From positions 1 through 64,000 of the forward strand of contig JAISJB010000001.1 of assembly GCA_031261715.1 (NCBI GenBank): DNA of 64,000 bases, in the 5' to 3' direction. The stretch is from Endomicrobium sp. Lineage in GTDB: Bacteria; Elusimicrobiota; Endomicrobiia; Endomicrobiales; Endomicrobiaceae. The notes below the pieces were generated by a model. It saw nothing but the letters and a program-made list of their open reading frames with translations. It was not told where the DNA came from and did not search any database. The translations under genes and the position numbers were made by a program. Of the stretch, positions 1 to 11,384 are shown piece after piece (position 1 is the stretch's first letter; each line of letters starts with the position of its first letter).

Positions 1-419
1 TAAACATTTTTGATGAAGAAGATTCAGTTTTTCTATCAAATTTTCCTACAGAAAATAATGATTATAATATTAATAAATATGTATATAATACGTGGAAAAA
101 AATATTTTATATAAGAAAAAAATTTATTAATCTTTATGAGTCTGTTAGGCAATTAAATCAACTAGGCTCAACTCTAGAAACTAAAATAACAATAGTATAT
201 GGAAAAAATTATAATGATGTTTTCAATGACGTTGAATTATTAAATATGGTCCTTGGAAGTTGGGATATTAAATATAAGTTATCTTTAGAGAAAGAAGATG
301 TATTCAATCTGGAAATAAGTAAGTCAAAATATAAAAAGTGTAATAGGTGTTGGCGATATATAAATAATATAAAAAATGGATTGTGTATTAGATGTACGCA
401 AGTGATTCATCAATTTTAG
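1..419 (+). CDS. ileS: Isoleucyl-tRNA synthetase, C-terminal fragment (5' end outside window)
   Basis: Open frame from position 3 to TAG 417-419; C-terminal zinc-finger CNRCW...GLCIRC typical of IleS; followed by lspA. Confidence 0.85.
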   Translation, partial: NIFDEEDSVFLSNFPTENNDYNINKYVYNTWKKIFYIRKKFINLYESVRQLNQLGSTLETKITIVYGKNYNDVFNDVELLNMVLGSWDIKYKLSLEKEDVFNLEISKSKYKKCNRCWRYINNIKNGLCIRCTQVIHQF

Positions 420-431
420 TAAATAAGTTAT

Positions 432-902
432 ATGGCTAGATTAAAATCTGTTCTTTTTACAATATTAATATTTATAGATCAAATTTTAAAATATCTTGTT
501 GTTTGTTATATTCCATATTGTAGTTATGTTAATTGTATCTCTTTTAACAATTTATTCAATATTGTTCATGTTCATAATACTGGTATAGCTTTTGGATTAT
601 TCTATAAATATGAGTCTAACTTATTAATAATAATATTTATATTGTTATTATTAATGATAATATACCTTTATAATTATTGGTATAAATTACATAGAATGAT
701 TAGGATTGCTTTTTGTTTAATTATATCTGGTGGTATAAGTAATTTAATAGATCGACTATTTCATAATTACGTTATTGACTTTGTAGATATTGGAGTTAAC
801 TTAATTCGGTATCCTACATTTAATACAGCTGATATTTATATCTGTATAGGATTTATAATATTGTTTATTAATATAAATAAAATTGGAAATGATTTAATTT
901 AG
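432..902 (+). CDS. lspA: Lipoprotein signal peptidase II
   Basis: Motifs NTGIAFG, GGISNLIDRL, FNTADI; multiple TM segments. Confidence 0.93.
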   Translation: MARLKSVLFTILIFIDQILKYLVVCYIPYCSYVNCISFNNLFNIVHVHNTGIAFGLFYKYESNLLIIIFILLLLMIIYLYNYWYKLHRMIRIAFCLIISGGISNLIDRLFHNYVIDFVDIGVNLIRYPTFNTADIYICIGFIILFININKIGNDLI

Positions 903-905
903 TTT

Positions 906-1658
906 ATGTATCCAATTTTATTTCAGTATGGCAAATTTAAAATTTATTCTTATGGTGTGTTCATAGCCTGTGCGTTTACTATATCGTTTATATATCTTTT
1001 ATACTCTTTAAACAAATCTATAAACAAAATATTTAGTGAAAATGCTTTGTATACATTATATATATATATAATGATTATTTCTATACTAGGAAGTAGGTTA
1101 CTGTATGTTATTATGAATTTAAGATATTTTATATTAAATCCTATTAGTATTTATCAGTTATGGAATGGTGGTTTAATATATTATGGTGGATTGATTAGTT
1201 CAATTATGTTATGTGTAATATATTCATATAAACATAATATATCTATATTACAATTAGGAGATTTTTTAGTTCCAGGTTTATCTTTAGGACATTCTATAGG
1301 TCGTGTTGGCTGTTTATTCAGTGGATGTTGTTACGGCAAACCTAGCAATGTGCCATGGTCTATTATATTTAATAATACAAATTCGTTTGCTATGACCGGT
1401 AAACATTTACATCCAACACAAATTTATGAAGCTGTAATGAATTTATGTATCTTTGTAATTTTACATTTTTATTCAAAACAACATTGCAAAAGTGGAACAG
1501 TGTTTAGTATATATCTAGTATTATATGGAATAGGAAGATTTATAATTGAATTTTTTCGTTGTGATTTTAGAATTAGTTTTGTTAATTTATCAATAGCTCA
1601 AATAATATCTATTTTTATACTTATATTTGGAATTTTGATCATATGCAAAAGACAATAA
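906..1658 (+). CDS. lgt: Prolipoprotein diacylglyceryl transferase
   Basis: GRVGCLFSGCCYG, HPTQIYEA, YGIGRFIIEFFR motifs. Confidence 0.93.
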   Translation: MYPILFQYGKFKIYSYGVFIACAFTISFIYLLYSLNKSINKIFSENALYTLYIYIMIISILGSRLLYVIMNLRYFILNPISIYQLWNGGLIYYGGLISSIMLCVIYSYKHNISILQLGDFLVPGLSLGHSIGRVGCLFSGCCYGKPSNVPWSIIFNNTNSFAMTGKHLHPTQIYEAVMNLCIFVILHFYSKQHCKSGTVFSIYLVLYGIGRFIIEFFRCDFRISFVNLSIAQIISIFILIFGILIICKRQ

Positions 1659-2533
1659 TATATAATGAGTATACAAAAATAAGACTTGATATATATTTAA
1701 CATTACTTTATAACAAATATTCTCGTTCTTATTTTCAAAAACTTATAAAAAAACAAAAAATATTGCTAAATGGGCATTATATAACTTCTAGTTATAAATT
1801 ACATTATGGTGACATACTCACTATTACATTTGACGATCAAATAATTAACACATTATTACCTTGTGCAGTACAACTAGATATTATTTATGAAGATCGCGAT
1901 TTAATTATTATCAATAAAAAACCTGGTATTGTTGTACACCCTTCTTATGGACACAATACAAATACAATGCTTAATGCTTTAGCATTTTATGCTAAAAATA
2001 CTTTTTCTCCTTATTTAGTCCATAGACTTGATAAAGATACTTCAGGAGTCATAATTTTCGCTAAAAATATTAGAACTCAAGAAAATATTATTAATCAATT
2101 TAAAAAGAGATTAATTAGTAAACTATATTATGCTGCTGTAAATGGCATTATTAATGAAAATCAAGGAATCATCAAAGCTCCACTTGGAAGAGATCCACAT
2201 AATAGAAAAATTATATCTGTAGGCCCATTTGCGAAAAAAATGTCTATTACAATATTTCAAGTAATAAAACGATATAATACTTTTACATTAATTAAAGTCA
2301 AGACGTGTACTGGACGTACTCATCAAATACGAAGTCATATGAAATATATTCATCATTCTATTATAGGAGACAAACAATATGGAGGACCTCAAGTAATAGG
2401 TAACACAAAATATTTAAGACAGATGTTGCATGCTTACAAGATAACATTTATACATCCAAGTAAACAGCAGGTAGTACAATTTACTTCTAGCTTACCTAAT
2501 GATATGAAAGAGCTCTTTGCAAGTCAGATCTAA
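1643..2533 (+). CDS. rluD: RluD/RluA-family 23S rRNA pseudouridine synthase
   Basis: S4-like N-terminus, HRLDKDTSGVIIFAKN catalytic motif, GRTHQIRSHM. Confidence 0.88.
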   Translation: MQKTIIYNEYTKIRLDIYLTLLYNKYSRSYFQKLIKKQKILLNGHYITSSYKLHYGDILTITFDDQIINTLLPCAVQLDIIYEDRDLIIINKKPGIVVHPSYGHNTNTMLNALAFYAKNTFSPYLVHRLDKDTSGVIIFAKNIRTQENIINQFKKRLISKLYYAAVNGIINENQGIIKAPLGRDPHNRKIISVGPFAKKMSITIFQVIKRYNTFTLIKVKTCTGRTHQIRSHMKYIHHSIIGDKQYGGPQVIGNTKYLRQMLHAYKITFIHPSKQQVVQFTSSLPNDMKELFASQI

Positions 2534-2566
2534 GTATAAAATGATATTTTGTATAATATTTATTAA

Positions 2567-3961
2567 ATGAGTGTTATAGATAGTTTTAAAGAACGTTATA
2601 AGACTGCTGGTGGCTATGCAGAATTTTTAAAAATATCAATTCCACTTATTGCTTCAACTGGGATAGAAGCAGTTCAACTATTCATTAATAAAATTTTTTT
2701 ATCTAGATATTCTCAGGAATCATTTATTGCTTCTACTCCTGCAGGAATTATTAATTGGTCTATTGTTTGTTTTTTCTTTGGCACTCTTACTTATATAGAT
2801 ATTTTTATAGCTCAATATTATGGACAAAAACGATATAAAGAAATAGGGCCTGCCATTTGGCAAGGCATTTACTTAGCATTTATTGCAACATGTATAATAT
2901 TCTTAAGTTCTATATTCGCCAAATCATTTTTTATGAGTATAGGGCATCCATATGATGTAGCATGTGAAGAAGTAAAATATTTTACAACATTATGCTATGG
3001 ATCATTTCCATGTATTGCTGAAACTGTTTTTGCAGGATTCTATGCAGGTATAGGCAAAACTAAAATAGTTTTAATAGTAAGTTTATGTGGTGTCATTACC
3101 AATATTATACTTGATTTTTGTTTAATTTATGGGCATTATGGCTTACCTAACATGGGAATTACTGGTGCTGCTTTAGCAAACAACATATCACTATTCATAG
3201 TTTGTATAATCTACACTGTTCTAATAGTGTCAAAAAAAAATAGTAATATATATAATACAAGAAATATTAAACCTAATTTTACTTTTATTAAAAGATTATT
3301 ATGTTATGGATTGCCAAATGGTGGAGAATTTTTTTTTGATACAATTGGATTTGGAATCTTTATAATCATTATTGGACATATTGGAATATACGAATTAGCA
3401 GCTAGCAATATAGTTGCAACTATTCATCACATTCTTTCTGTTTTTATTGTTGGATGTGGAATGTCAACATCTCTCATTGTTGGTAAGTATGTAGGCAAAA
3501 ATAACATATGTGTAGCTAAATCAAGTGTTCAATCTGCGATACATATAGTTTCTCTATATATACTAATTGTCTTTTTTTGTTTAATATTATTTCCTAATAA
3601 ATTTATAATGCTATTTGCGAGTAGTGAACAAAGTGTATTACTAGATAAAATAAGACCAATGTTATTCAATTTATTAAGAATGCTAGCTTTTTATCTTATA
3701 TTTAATGCAAGTAATATAATTTTTTCATCTGCTATAAAAGGAGCTGGAGATACTATTTTTATTGTTAAGAAATTTATTTTATTTTCCATCTTGTTTATTA
3801 TAATACCTACATATATCAGTGTAATATTTTTAAAGCTTAGTATTTACATAGCATGGAGTTTTGTATTACTTTATAATATGGCATTATCACTAAGCTTTTA
3901 TTATAGATATAAATCACAAAGATGGACAATTACGCATCTTATCGGCAAAAATAATCAATGA
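2567..3961 (+). CDS. MATE-family multidrug/metabolite efflux transporter
   Basis: About 12 TM helices; MATE-like sequence (GAALANNIS, FAGFYAGIGKT). Confidence 0.85.
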   Translation: MSVIDSFKERYKTAGGYAEFLKISIPLIASTGIEAVQLFINKIFLSRYSQESFIASTPAGIINWSIVCFFFGTLTYIDIFIAQYYGQKRYKEIGPAIWQGIYLAFIATCIIFLSSIFAKSFFMSIGHPYDVACEEVKYFTTLCYGSFPCIAETVFAGFYAGIGKTKIVLIVSLCGVITNIILDFCLIYGHYGLPNMGITGAALANNISLFIVCIIYTVLIVSKKNSNIYNTRNIKPNFTFIKRLLCYGLPNGGEFFFDTIGFGIFIIIIGHIGIYELAASNIVATIHHILSVFIVGCGMSTSLIVGKYVGKNNICVAKSSVQSAIHIVSLYILIVFFCLILFPNKFIMLFASSEQSVLLDKIRPMLFNLLRMLAFYLIFNASNIIFSSAIKGAGDTIFIVKKFILFSILFIIIPTYISVIFLKLSIYIAWSFVLLYNMALSLSFYYRYKSQRWTITHLIGKNNQ

Positions 3962-5733
3962 ACTTTATATTAAAAATAAAAAACACTATACGAAGTAAAA
4001 AGATTGAACAAGTACAACATTTATGGATAAATTACATTGTTTCGCAATGGAAATTACTACTATTATCATCTATTTTTATGTTAATGTTTGGCATTTTAAA
4101 TGCTTGTGCTATAAGTTTATTAAAACCAGTTTTTGACGAAGTATTTATAGATAAAAATAAATCAGTCCTAATCATCATGGCTATAAAATTAGTAATAGTT
4201 TTTGCTACAAAATCCTTAGCACAATATATACAAGCTGTTACCATGATCAAATTAGGAATTAATTGTATTAAGAAATTACAATTAGATTTATATAGAAAAA
4301 TTATTATACAAGATTTAGATTTTTTTCATAAACATAGTTCTGGTAATTTATTAGTACATTTTGAACGAGATCTAACTACTATTAAGGAAGCTATTATTAT
4401 AACTTGTACTACACTTGTTAGAGATACTTGTTCTATTGTATTTTTAATTATATTAATGTTTTTGAAAAGTTTTGATATGGCTATAATTATGTTTATATTC
4501 TTTCCTTTAGGTTTTTATCCAATATTATATTTTGGTAAAAAAATAAAAAAAATATTTCACAAACAACAGGGATTGATTGGTAATTTGTATACAACTTTAA
4601 CTCAATCATTTTGTAATATTAAAATTGTTAAAGCTTATAATATGGAAAATATAGAATTTAGTAAACTGAAATTACATACTGACAAAATATCTAAGACTGC
4701 ATTAAAAATAGCTAAAAATAGTAATATTTTAAGTCCATTGATGGAATTTTTTGGTGGAGTTGTTGCCTCAGCTACATTAACTTATGGAGGCTATAGAATT
4801 ATTCATGGTCTTTTAACTCCAGGAGAATTTATGATTTTTTTAGTTTCTATAATTGCAATATATCAACCTATGAAATCTTTGGCTAATTTGAGTACAAATA
4901 TACAAATTGGTATAGTAGCGCTAGGGCGTATTTTTAATTTAATGGATATTAAACCACAAATAGTAAACAAACTATATGCTAAAAAAATTATATTTATTAA
5001 TGGAGTTATAAAATTTAATAAAGTAAAATTTAGTTATGTTCCAAATAGAACAGTGTTACATAATATAAATTTAGTAGTTAAAGAGGGTGAAAAAGTTGCT
5101 ATAGTGGGGCGTGCAGGGTCTGGTAAATCTACTTGTATGAATTTACTTTTAAGATTCTATGATGTACAAGATGGTAGTATTGAAATTGATGGAGAAGATA
5201 TACGTAATATTCAAATTCAATCCTTAAGAGATAATATATCTTTTGTTTCTCAAGATATAATGCTATTTGATAATACTATACGTGATAACATTTTAATTGG
5301 AAGACCTAATGCAAGTAATAAAGAAATGATAGCGGCTGCTAAAAATGCTGCAGCACATGATTTTATTACTAGTCAAGAAACAGGATATAGCACAATTATT
5401 GGTCAACATGGTGTAGTTTTATCTGGAGGACAAAAGCAAATGATAGCTCTTGCAAGAGCTATATTAAAAAATGCACCAATACTATTACTTGATGAAGCAA
5501 CAAGTTCATTAGATTTTCAATCAGAAAAAAAAATACAACAATGTTTTGATAATTTAATTAAAGATAAAACTGCAATCGTTATAGCACATCGTTTATCTAC
5601 AATAATGAATGCAGATAGAATATATGTATTTAAAAATGGCTATATTGTTGAAGTTGGAACTCATGAAAAATTAATGAATTTAAATGGACACTATGCAAAC
5701 TTATATAAATATAGTAATTTTTTTATTACTTGA
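3958..5733 (+). CDS. msbA: ABC transporter, ATPase/permease (MsbA-like lipid exporter)
   Basis: TM domain plus Walker A GRAGSGKST, LSGGQKQ signature, Walker B ILLLDEATSSLD; lipid exporter assignment by family resemblance. Confidence 0.8.
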   Translation: MNFILKIKNTIRSKKIEQVQHLWINYIVSQWKLLLLSSIFMLMFGILNACAISLLKPVFDEVFIDKNKSVLIIMAIKLVIVFATKSLAQYIQAVTMIKLGINCIKKLQLDLYRKIIIQDLDFFHKHSSGNLLVHFERDLTTIKEAIIITCTTLVRDTCSIVFLIILMFLKSFDMAIIMFIFFPLGFYPILYFGKKIKKIFHKQQGLIGNLYTTLTQSFCNIKIVKAYNMENIEFSKLKLHTDKISKTALKIAKNSNILSPLMEFFGGVVASATLTYGGYRIIHGLLTPGEFMIFLVSIIAIYQPMKSLANLSTNIQIGIVALGRIFNLMDIKPQIVNKLYAKKIIFINGVIKFNKVKFSYVPNRTVLHNINLVVKEGEKVAIVGRAGSGKSTCMNLLLRFYDVQDGSIEIDGEDIRNIQIQSLRDNISFVSQDIMLFDNTIRDNILIGRPNASNKEMIAAAKNAAAHDFITSQETGYSTIIGQHGVVLSGGQKQMIALARAILKNAPILLLDEATSSLDFQSEKKIQQCFDNLIKDKTAIVIAHRLSTIMNADRIYVFKNGYIVEVGTHEKLMNLNGHYANLYKYSNFFIT

Positions 5734-5759
5734 CAAGAATTATTTTGATTTTGTATAAT
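5730..5759 (+). promoter_or_regulatory. Sigma70-type promoter of groESL
   Basis: TTGACA (5730-5735) - 18 bp - TATAAT (5754-5759). Confidence 0.75.
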
Positions 5760-5760
5760 T

Positions 5761-5787
5761 TTAGCAATTAAAGCATGACACTGCTAA
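5761..5787 (+). promoter_or_regulatory. CIRCE-like HrcA operator
   Basis: TTAGCAATT-N9-CACTGCTAA; 7/9 matches per arm to CIRCE TTAGCACTC-N9-GAGTGCTAA with exact N9 spacing, next to -10 box and upstream of groES. Confidence 0.75.
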
Positions 5788-5831
5788 TATAAGCAATAAT
5801 GATAAAATTCATAAAAGGAGGTAGTATTATT

Positions 5832-6116
5832 ATGATTAAACCATTGGGTGAGAAGATTTTAGTTAAACCTATTGATGTGAAGGAGGTAAAAAAAGGAGGC
5901 ATTTTTATTCCTGACACTGCGAAAGAGAAACCACAAGAAGGGGAAGTTATTTCATTAGGTACAGGAAAGAAATTAGAAGATGGCAAAGTACTGCCTTTTG
6001 AAGTACAAAAAGGGGATAAAGTTCTATTTGGTAAATATTCTGGGACTGAAGTAAAAATTGATGATGTTGATTATCTAATCATGTCACAAGATGATATTTT
6101 AGGAATAATTGAGTAA
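5832..6116 (+). CDS. groES: Co-chaperonin GroES
   Basis: [12 protein letters not shown]...[18 protein letters not shown]; start placed after AAAGGAGG SD (track ORF starts earlier at 5799). Confidence 0.97.
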   Translation: MIKPLGEKILVKPIDVKEVKKGGIFIPDTAKEKPQEGEVISLGTGKKLEDGKVLPFEVQKGDKVLFGKYSGTEVKIDDVDYLIMSQDDILGIIE

Positions 6117-6159
6117 ATTTTTTAATAAGTTTTATTTTCAATTTATGAAAGGAGATTAA

Positions 6160-7803
<1,644 letters not shown>

Positions 7804-7816
7804 ACATTGAAACATT

Positions 7817-7861
7817 TTTATCAAAAAGCCCTAAATAAAGGTTTTAGGGCTTTTTGATAAA
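7817..7861. terminator. Bidirectional intrinsic terminator-like hairpin between groEL and convergent ogg
   Basis: 19-bp inverted repeat arms 7817-7835 / 7843-7861 (ttatcaaaaagccctaaa...tttagggctttttgataa) with A/T tracts on both sides. Confidence 0.85.
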
Positions 7862-7866
7862 GTATA

Positions 7867-8556
7867 TTATTTGAAAATACCTCCTGTTGATTTACTCCAT
7901 AAAATCATGTCTAAATGACACATAGGTATATTGAGCTTTTTTGCAAAGTTTTGCATTTTGTTTTCTATCGTTAAATATGTCTTTTTTGTTAGATATTGTG
8001 GTATTACATCGATAATGTTATATAATCGTAGATTACATAGTATATGTCTGTCTAAAATTGCTAGTTCTCGTCCTATACCTATATTTCTTAAAAAATGGCT
8101 AGATTCTTTATACCCTAAGCCTTTAACGTTATTTACTAACCATTCTCTAGTAGAGTAGATATTGTTAACAACTTTAGCTCTAACATCTAAAATATTATTC
8201 ACTATAAATAACTTTTTAGCTTCCATAATATATTTTGCTTTGGCATTATGAAAACGAATATGTTTTATTGCTTTGAGTATATCTTTTTCTTTTATAGTCA
8301 TGTACTTTGAATACAATTGATCAATATTTTTTACTGCTTGCCAACATAGTGTAGCTTTACTTTGAGGAGTTAATATACAAAAAATAAGTTCCAAAAATAT
8401 TTCTGTATTTGTACCATTTTCCCATATTTTACAAAAGTAGTTTTCCCTACTTTTAAGAATATGATAGATATTTAACCAAAATTTTTTTAATCCTATAATA
8501 TCTTGTGAGTGATCTATAGGTATTTTAACAAATTCTATTGACATATAACTGTTCAT
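7867..8556 (-). CDS. ogg: N-glycosylase/DNA lyase, Ogg2-like HhH-GPD protein
   Basis: HhH-GPD with GLGYKESSHFLRNIG and ILDRHI catalytic Lys/Asp context typical of Ogg2. Confidence 0.8.
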   Translation of the reverse strand: MNSYMSIEFVKIPIDHSQDIIGLKKFWLNIYHILKSRENYFCKIWENGTNTEIFLELIFCILTPQSKATLCWQAVKNIDQLYSKYMTIKEKDILKAIKHIRFHNAKAKYIMEAKKLFIVNNILDVRAKVVNNIYSTREWLVNNVKGLGYKESSHFLRNIGIGRELAILDRHILCNLRLYNIIDVIPQYLTKKTYLTIENKMQNFAKKLNIPMCHLDMILWSKSTGGIFK

Positions 8557-8601
8557 AATATATTGAAAATATTATAACTAAATTGATAAAATATTTCACA
8601 A

Positions 8602-9126
8602 ATGGCTAAACTGACTATCATAAAATATGGCGATTCAGTATTAAGAAAAAAAACAAGAAATCTATTATTAGAAGAAATTAATACTAATAATTCTATAATT
8701 CGTACTCTTGCATACAATATGATAGATACCATGCAGTGTGCTGAAGGTGTTGGGATTGCTGCTCCACAAGTTGGGATATCATTAAGTTTATGTATTATCA
8801 AGACGCCACAAGATCTATCTCAGACACTTGTTATGATTAATCCAAAAATAACTTTTAAAAATAATAATAAAACATGTTGTCAAGAAGGGTGTTTGTCATT
8901 ACCAGGAATATATGAAGATGTAAATAGATTTAGTGAAGTAATTTGTGAGTATATTAATCTCGATTGTAAACATTGTATTATTGAAGCAAGAGGTTTATTG
9001 TCTAGAATTATTCAACATGAAGTTGATCATTTAAACGCTAAGCTTTTTATAGATTATTTATCACAATGTAAAAAGTTACAGATTAATAAAATATTTAAAA
9101 CAAGAAAACAAAACGGATTATTGTAA
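8602..9126 (+). CDS. def: Peptide deformylase
   Basis: GVGIAAPQVG, EGCLSLPG, QHEVDHL motifs. Confidence 0.96.
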   Translation: MAKLTIIKYGDSVLRKKTRNLLLEEINTNNSIIRTLAYNMIDTMQCAEGVGIAAPQVGISLSLCIIKTPQDLSQTLVMINPKITFKNNNKTCCQEGCLSLPGIYEDVNRFSEVICEYINLDCKHCIIEARGLLSRIIQHEVDHLNAKLFIDYLSQCKKLQINKIFKTRKQNGLL

Positions 9127-10058
9127 TGAATATATTATTTTTTGGAACTTCATATATTGCACAACAATTTCTTTTTGAGTTATATAAAAATAAACATAAT
9201 ATTTTTGTAGTAACACTTCCAGACAAACCATATTATAAAAATGTTAACTTAGTAAAAAGCTATGCAGAATCTCATAACATTCCTTTGCTACAACCTGAAC
9301 TATTTAAACAAAATATTATTTCACAAATCATTAAATATAACGTAGATATTGGAGTAGTTATAGATTACGGAAAACTCATACCAAAAAAAGTATTTGATCT
9401 TCCACATTATAAAATTTTTAATATACATTTTTCTTTGTTACCACAATATAGAGGTGCAGCTCCTATTCAATATTCTCTATGCAATGGTGATTATGAAACA
9501 GGAGTAACATCTTTTTATATTGATCAAACTATAGATACTGGAGATATTATAATCCAAAAAAAACTTGACATTAAGTATAATGATAATGCATATACATTAC
9601 TGAAAAAACTTATACCATTAGGTATACATGTTATGAATCAAACTATTTTGGAGTTAGTGACTAAAAATGTCATTAATTTACCTCAACATGGTATACCTAG
9701 TTTTACTAAACGTATTAAAAAAAGTGATGGTTTCATTAACTGGCACCAAAGTGCCATAACAATATATAATAAATTTAGAGGGTTATATATATGGCCAGGA
9801 TTATACTCTATAATACTAAAAGGCAAATTAACTGGTAAAAGAATAAAATTTATAGATATGGAGATTTATGATTATGTTTCTATCAATAGTGAGCATGATC
9901 ATGGAACTATTGAGTCAATAAAAGCAAATAAAGGTTTTATTGTACTATGTTCAATTGGTAAACTGTTAATAACTAAAATACAAATTGAAGGAAAACCAAT
10001 TGTATCTGCTTGGAATTTTTTACAAGGGAATCAACTTCAAATTGGAGATAAAGTTTAA
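9126..10058 (+). CDS. fmt: Methionyl-tRNA formyltransferase
   Basis: FNIHFSLLPQYRGAAPIQ, DTGDII motifs; overlaps def. Confidence 0.95.
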   Translation: MNILFFGTSYIAQQFLFELYKNKHNIFVVTLPDKPYYKNVNLVKSYAESHNIPLLQPELFKQNIISQIIKYNVDIGVVIDYGKLIPKKVFDLPHYKIFNIHFSLLPQYRGAAPIQYSLCNGDYETGVTSFYIDQTIDTGDIIIQKKLDIKYNDNAYTLLKKLIPLGIHVMNQTILELVTKNVINLPQHGIPSFTKRIKKSDGFINWHQSAITIYNKFRGLYIWPGLYSIILKGKLTGKRIKFIDMEIYDYVSINSEHDHGTIESIKANKGFIVLCSIGKLLITKIQIEGKPIVSAWNFLQGNQLQIGDKV

Positions 10059-10111
10059 GAATTGTGTATTTGCTTGTAGTTGATAATTATAAAAAAGTAG
10101 AGGATTAAACT

Positions 10112-10435
10112 ATGATATTGGAAGTCAACGAAAACAATTTTGAATTGGAATTGAATAATATTAATGAAAAATCGTTAGTATTAGTAGATTTTTGGGCACC
10201 GTGGTGTGGGCCATGTAAAAAATTTGCTACAATACTTACTGATATTGATTTATTTTTTAAAGACAAACTCAGAATATTAAAAGTTAATACAGATAAAAAT
10301 GTGGGGTTGTCACAAAAATATAACGTTTTATCAATTCCATGCTTAATTTTATTAAAACAAAACAAAATCTTGAAACGAATAGTTGGTTGCTTATCAAAAA
10401 ATGAAATAAGTAAAATAATAGATACATATATCTAA
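10112..10435 (+). CDS. trxA: Thioredoxin
   Basis: FWAPWCGPCK active site; thioredoxin fold length. Confidence 0.94.
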   Translation: MILEVNENNFELELNNINEKSLVLVDFWAPWCGPCKKFATILTDIDLFFKDKLRILKVNTDKNVGLSQKYNVLSIPCLILLKQNKILKRIVGCLSKNEISKIIDTYI

Positions 10436-10448
10436 ATAGGAAAAAGAT

Positions 10449-11372
10449 ATGATTTACGATGTTATTATTGTAGGTGGTGGACCTGCAGGGTTAGCATCAG
10501 CTATTTATTCTTCTAAAAATAAATTAACAACATTACTTATTGAGAAGGCTAGTTGTGGTGGGAAGTTAGCAAATATTACATTACTAAATGATTATCCTGG
10601 TTTTAATGGAGGGATACAAGGTCTTGAACTTGCCACACGTTTTGAACAACATGCAAGATATTTTGGATCAAAAATAATATTTGATGAAGTTGTTTCAATT
10701 AATAATGATGCTGAAAAGATTAAAGTTATTAATACAGTAAATAAGAATTCTTATCAAGGTAGAGTGATTATTATTGCTTCTGGAACTCGTACAAGAACAT
10801 TAAATATAATTGGAGAATCACAATTTAATGGTAAAGGTGTATCGTTTTGTGCAATGTGTGATGCGCAATTTTTTAAAGATAGAGATGTTGTAGTAATAGG
10901 CAACAGCAGTTTTGCTATTAAAGAAGCTATATATTTATCACAATGTGTACATAGTGTTACTATCATAAGTAAATATCATAGATTATCAGCTAATCAAAAA
11001 TTACTAAATAAATTATTTTCATTAACCAATATTAATATTTTATATAATACAATCTTGAAAAAAATTTGTGGAACAGATATTGTGGAAAAGGTAGAAATTT
11101 ACAATATATGTACACAACAAAGTAAATATATAAATACAAATGGTGTATTTATTTCTATAGGGGCACAACCAAATAGTTTTTTCGTACCTGCTATAATACG
11201 AGATGAAAATGATTATATTATTACAAATAGTAATCTGAATACTTCAATTAAAGGAGTTTATGCGTGTGGTGATGTAAGACAAAACAGTATAAAGCAAGTG
11301 ATAACGTCTGTAGCTGAAGGTATTAAAGCTGCTATAAAGGCACATGCATACTACATTTATGCGTTCAAATAG
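10449..11372 (+). CDS. trxB: Thioredoxin reductase-like flavoprotein (NADPH motifs degenerate)
   Basis: GGGPAGLASAIY FAD motif, CAMC redox pair, GVYACGD; adjacent to trxA. Confidence 0.88.
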   Translation: MIYDVIIVGGGPAGLASAIYSSKNKLTTLLIEKASCGGKLANITLLNDYPGFNGGIQGLELATRFEQHARYFGSKIIFDEVVSINNDAEKIKVINTVNKNSYQGRVIIIASGTRTRTLNIIGESQFNGKGVSFCAMCDAQFFKDRDVVVIGNSSFAIKEAIYLSQCVHSVTIISKYHRLSANQKLLNKLFSLTNINILYNTILKKICGTDIVEKVEIYNICTQQSKYINTNGVFISIGAQPNSFFVPAIIRDENDYIITNSNLNTSIKGVYACGDVRQNSIKQVITSVAEGIKAAIKAHAYYIYAFK

Positions 11373-11384
11373 ATATTAATTTAA

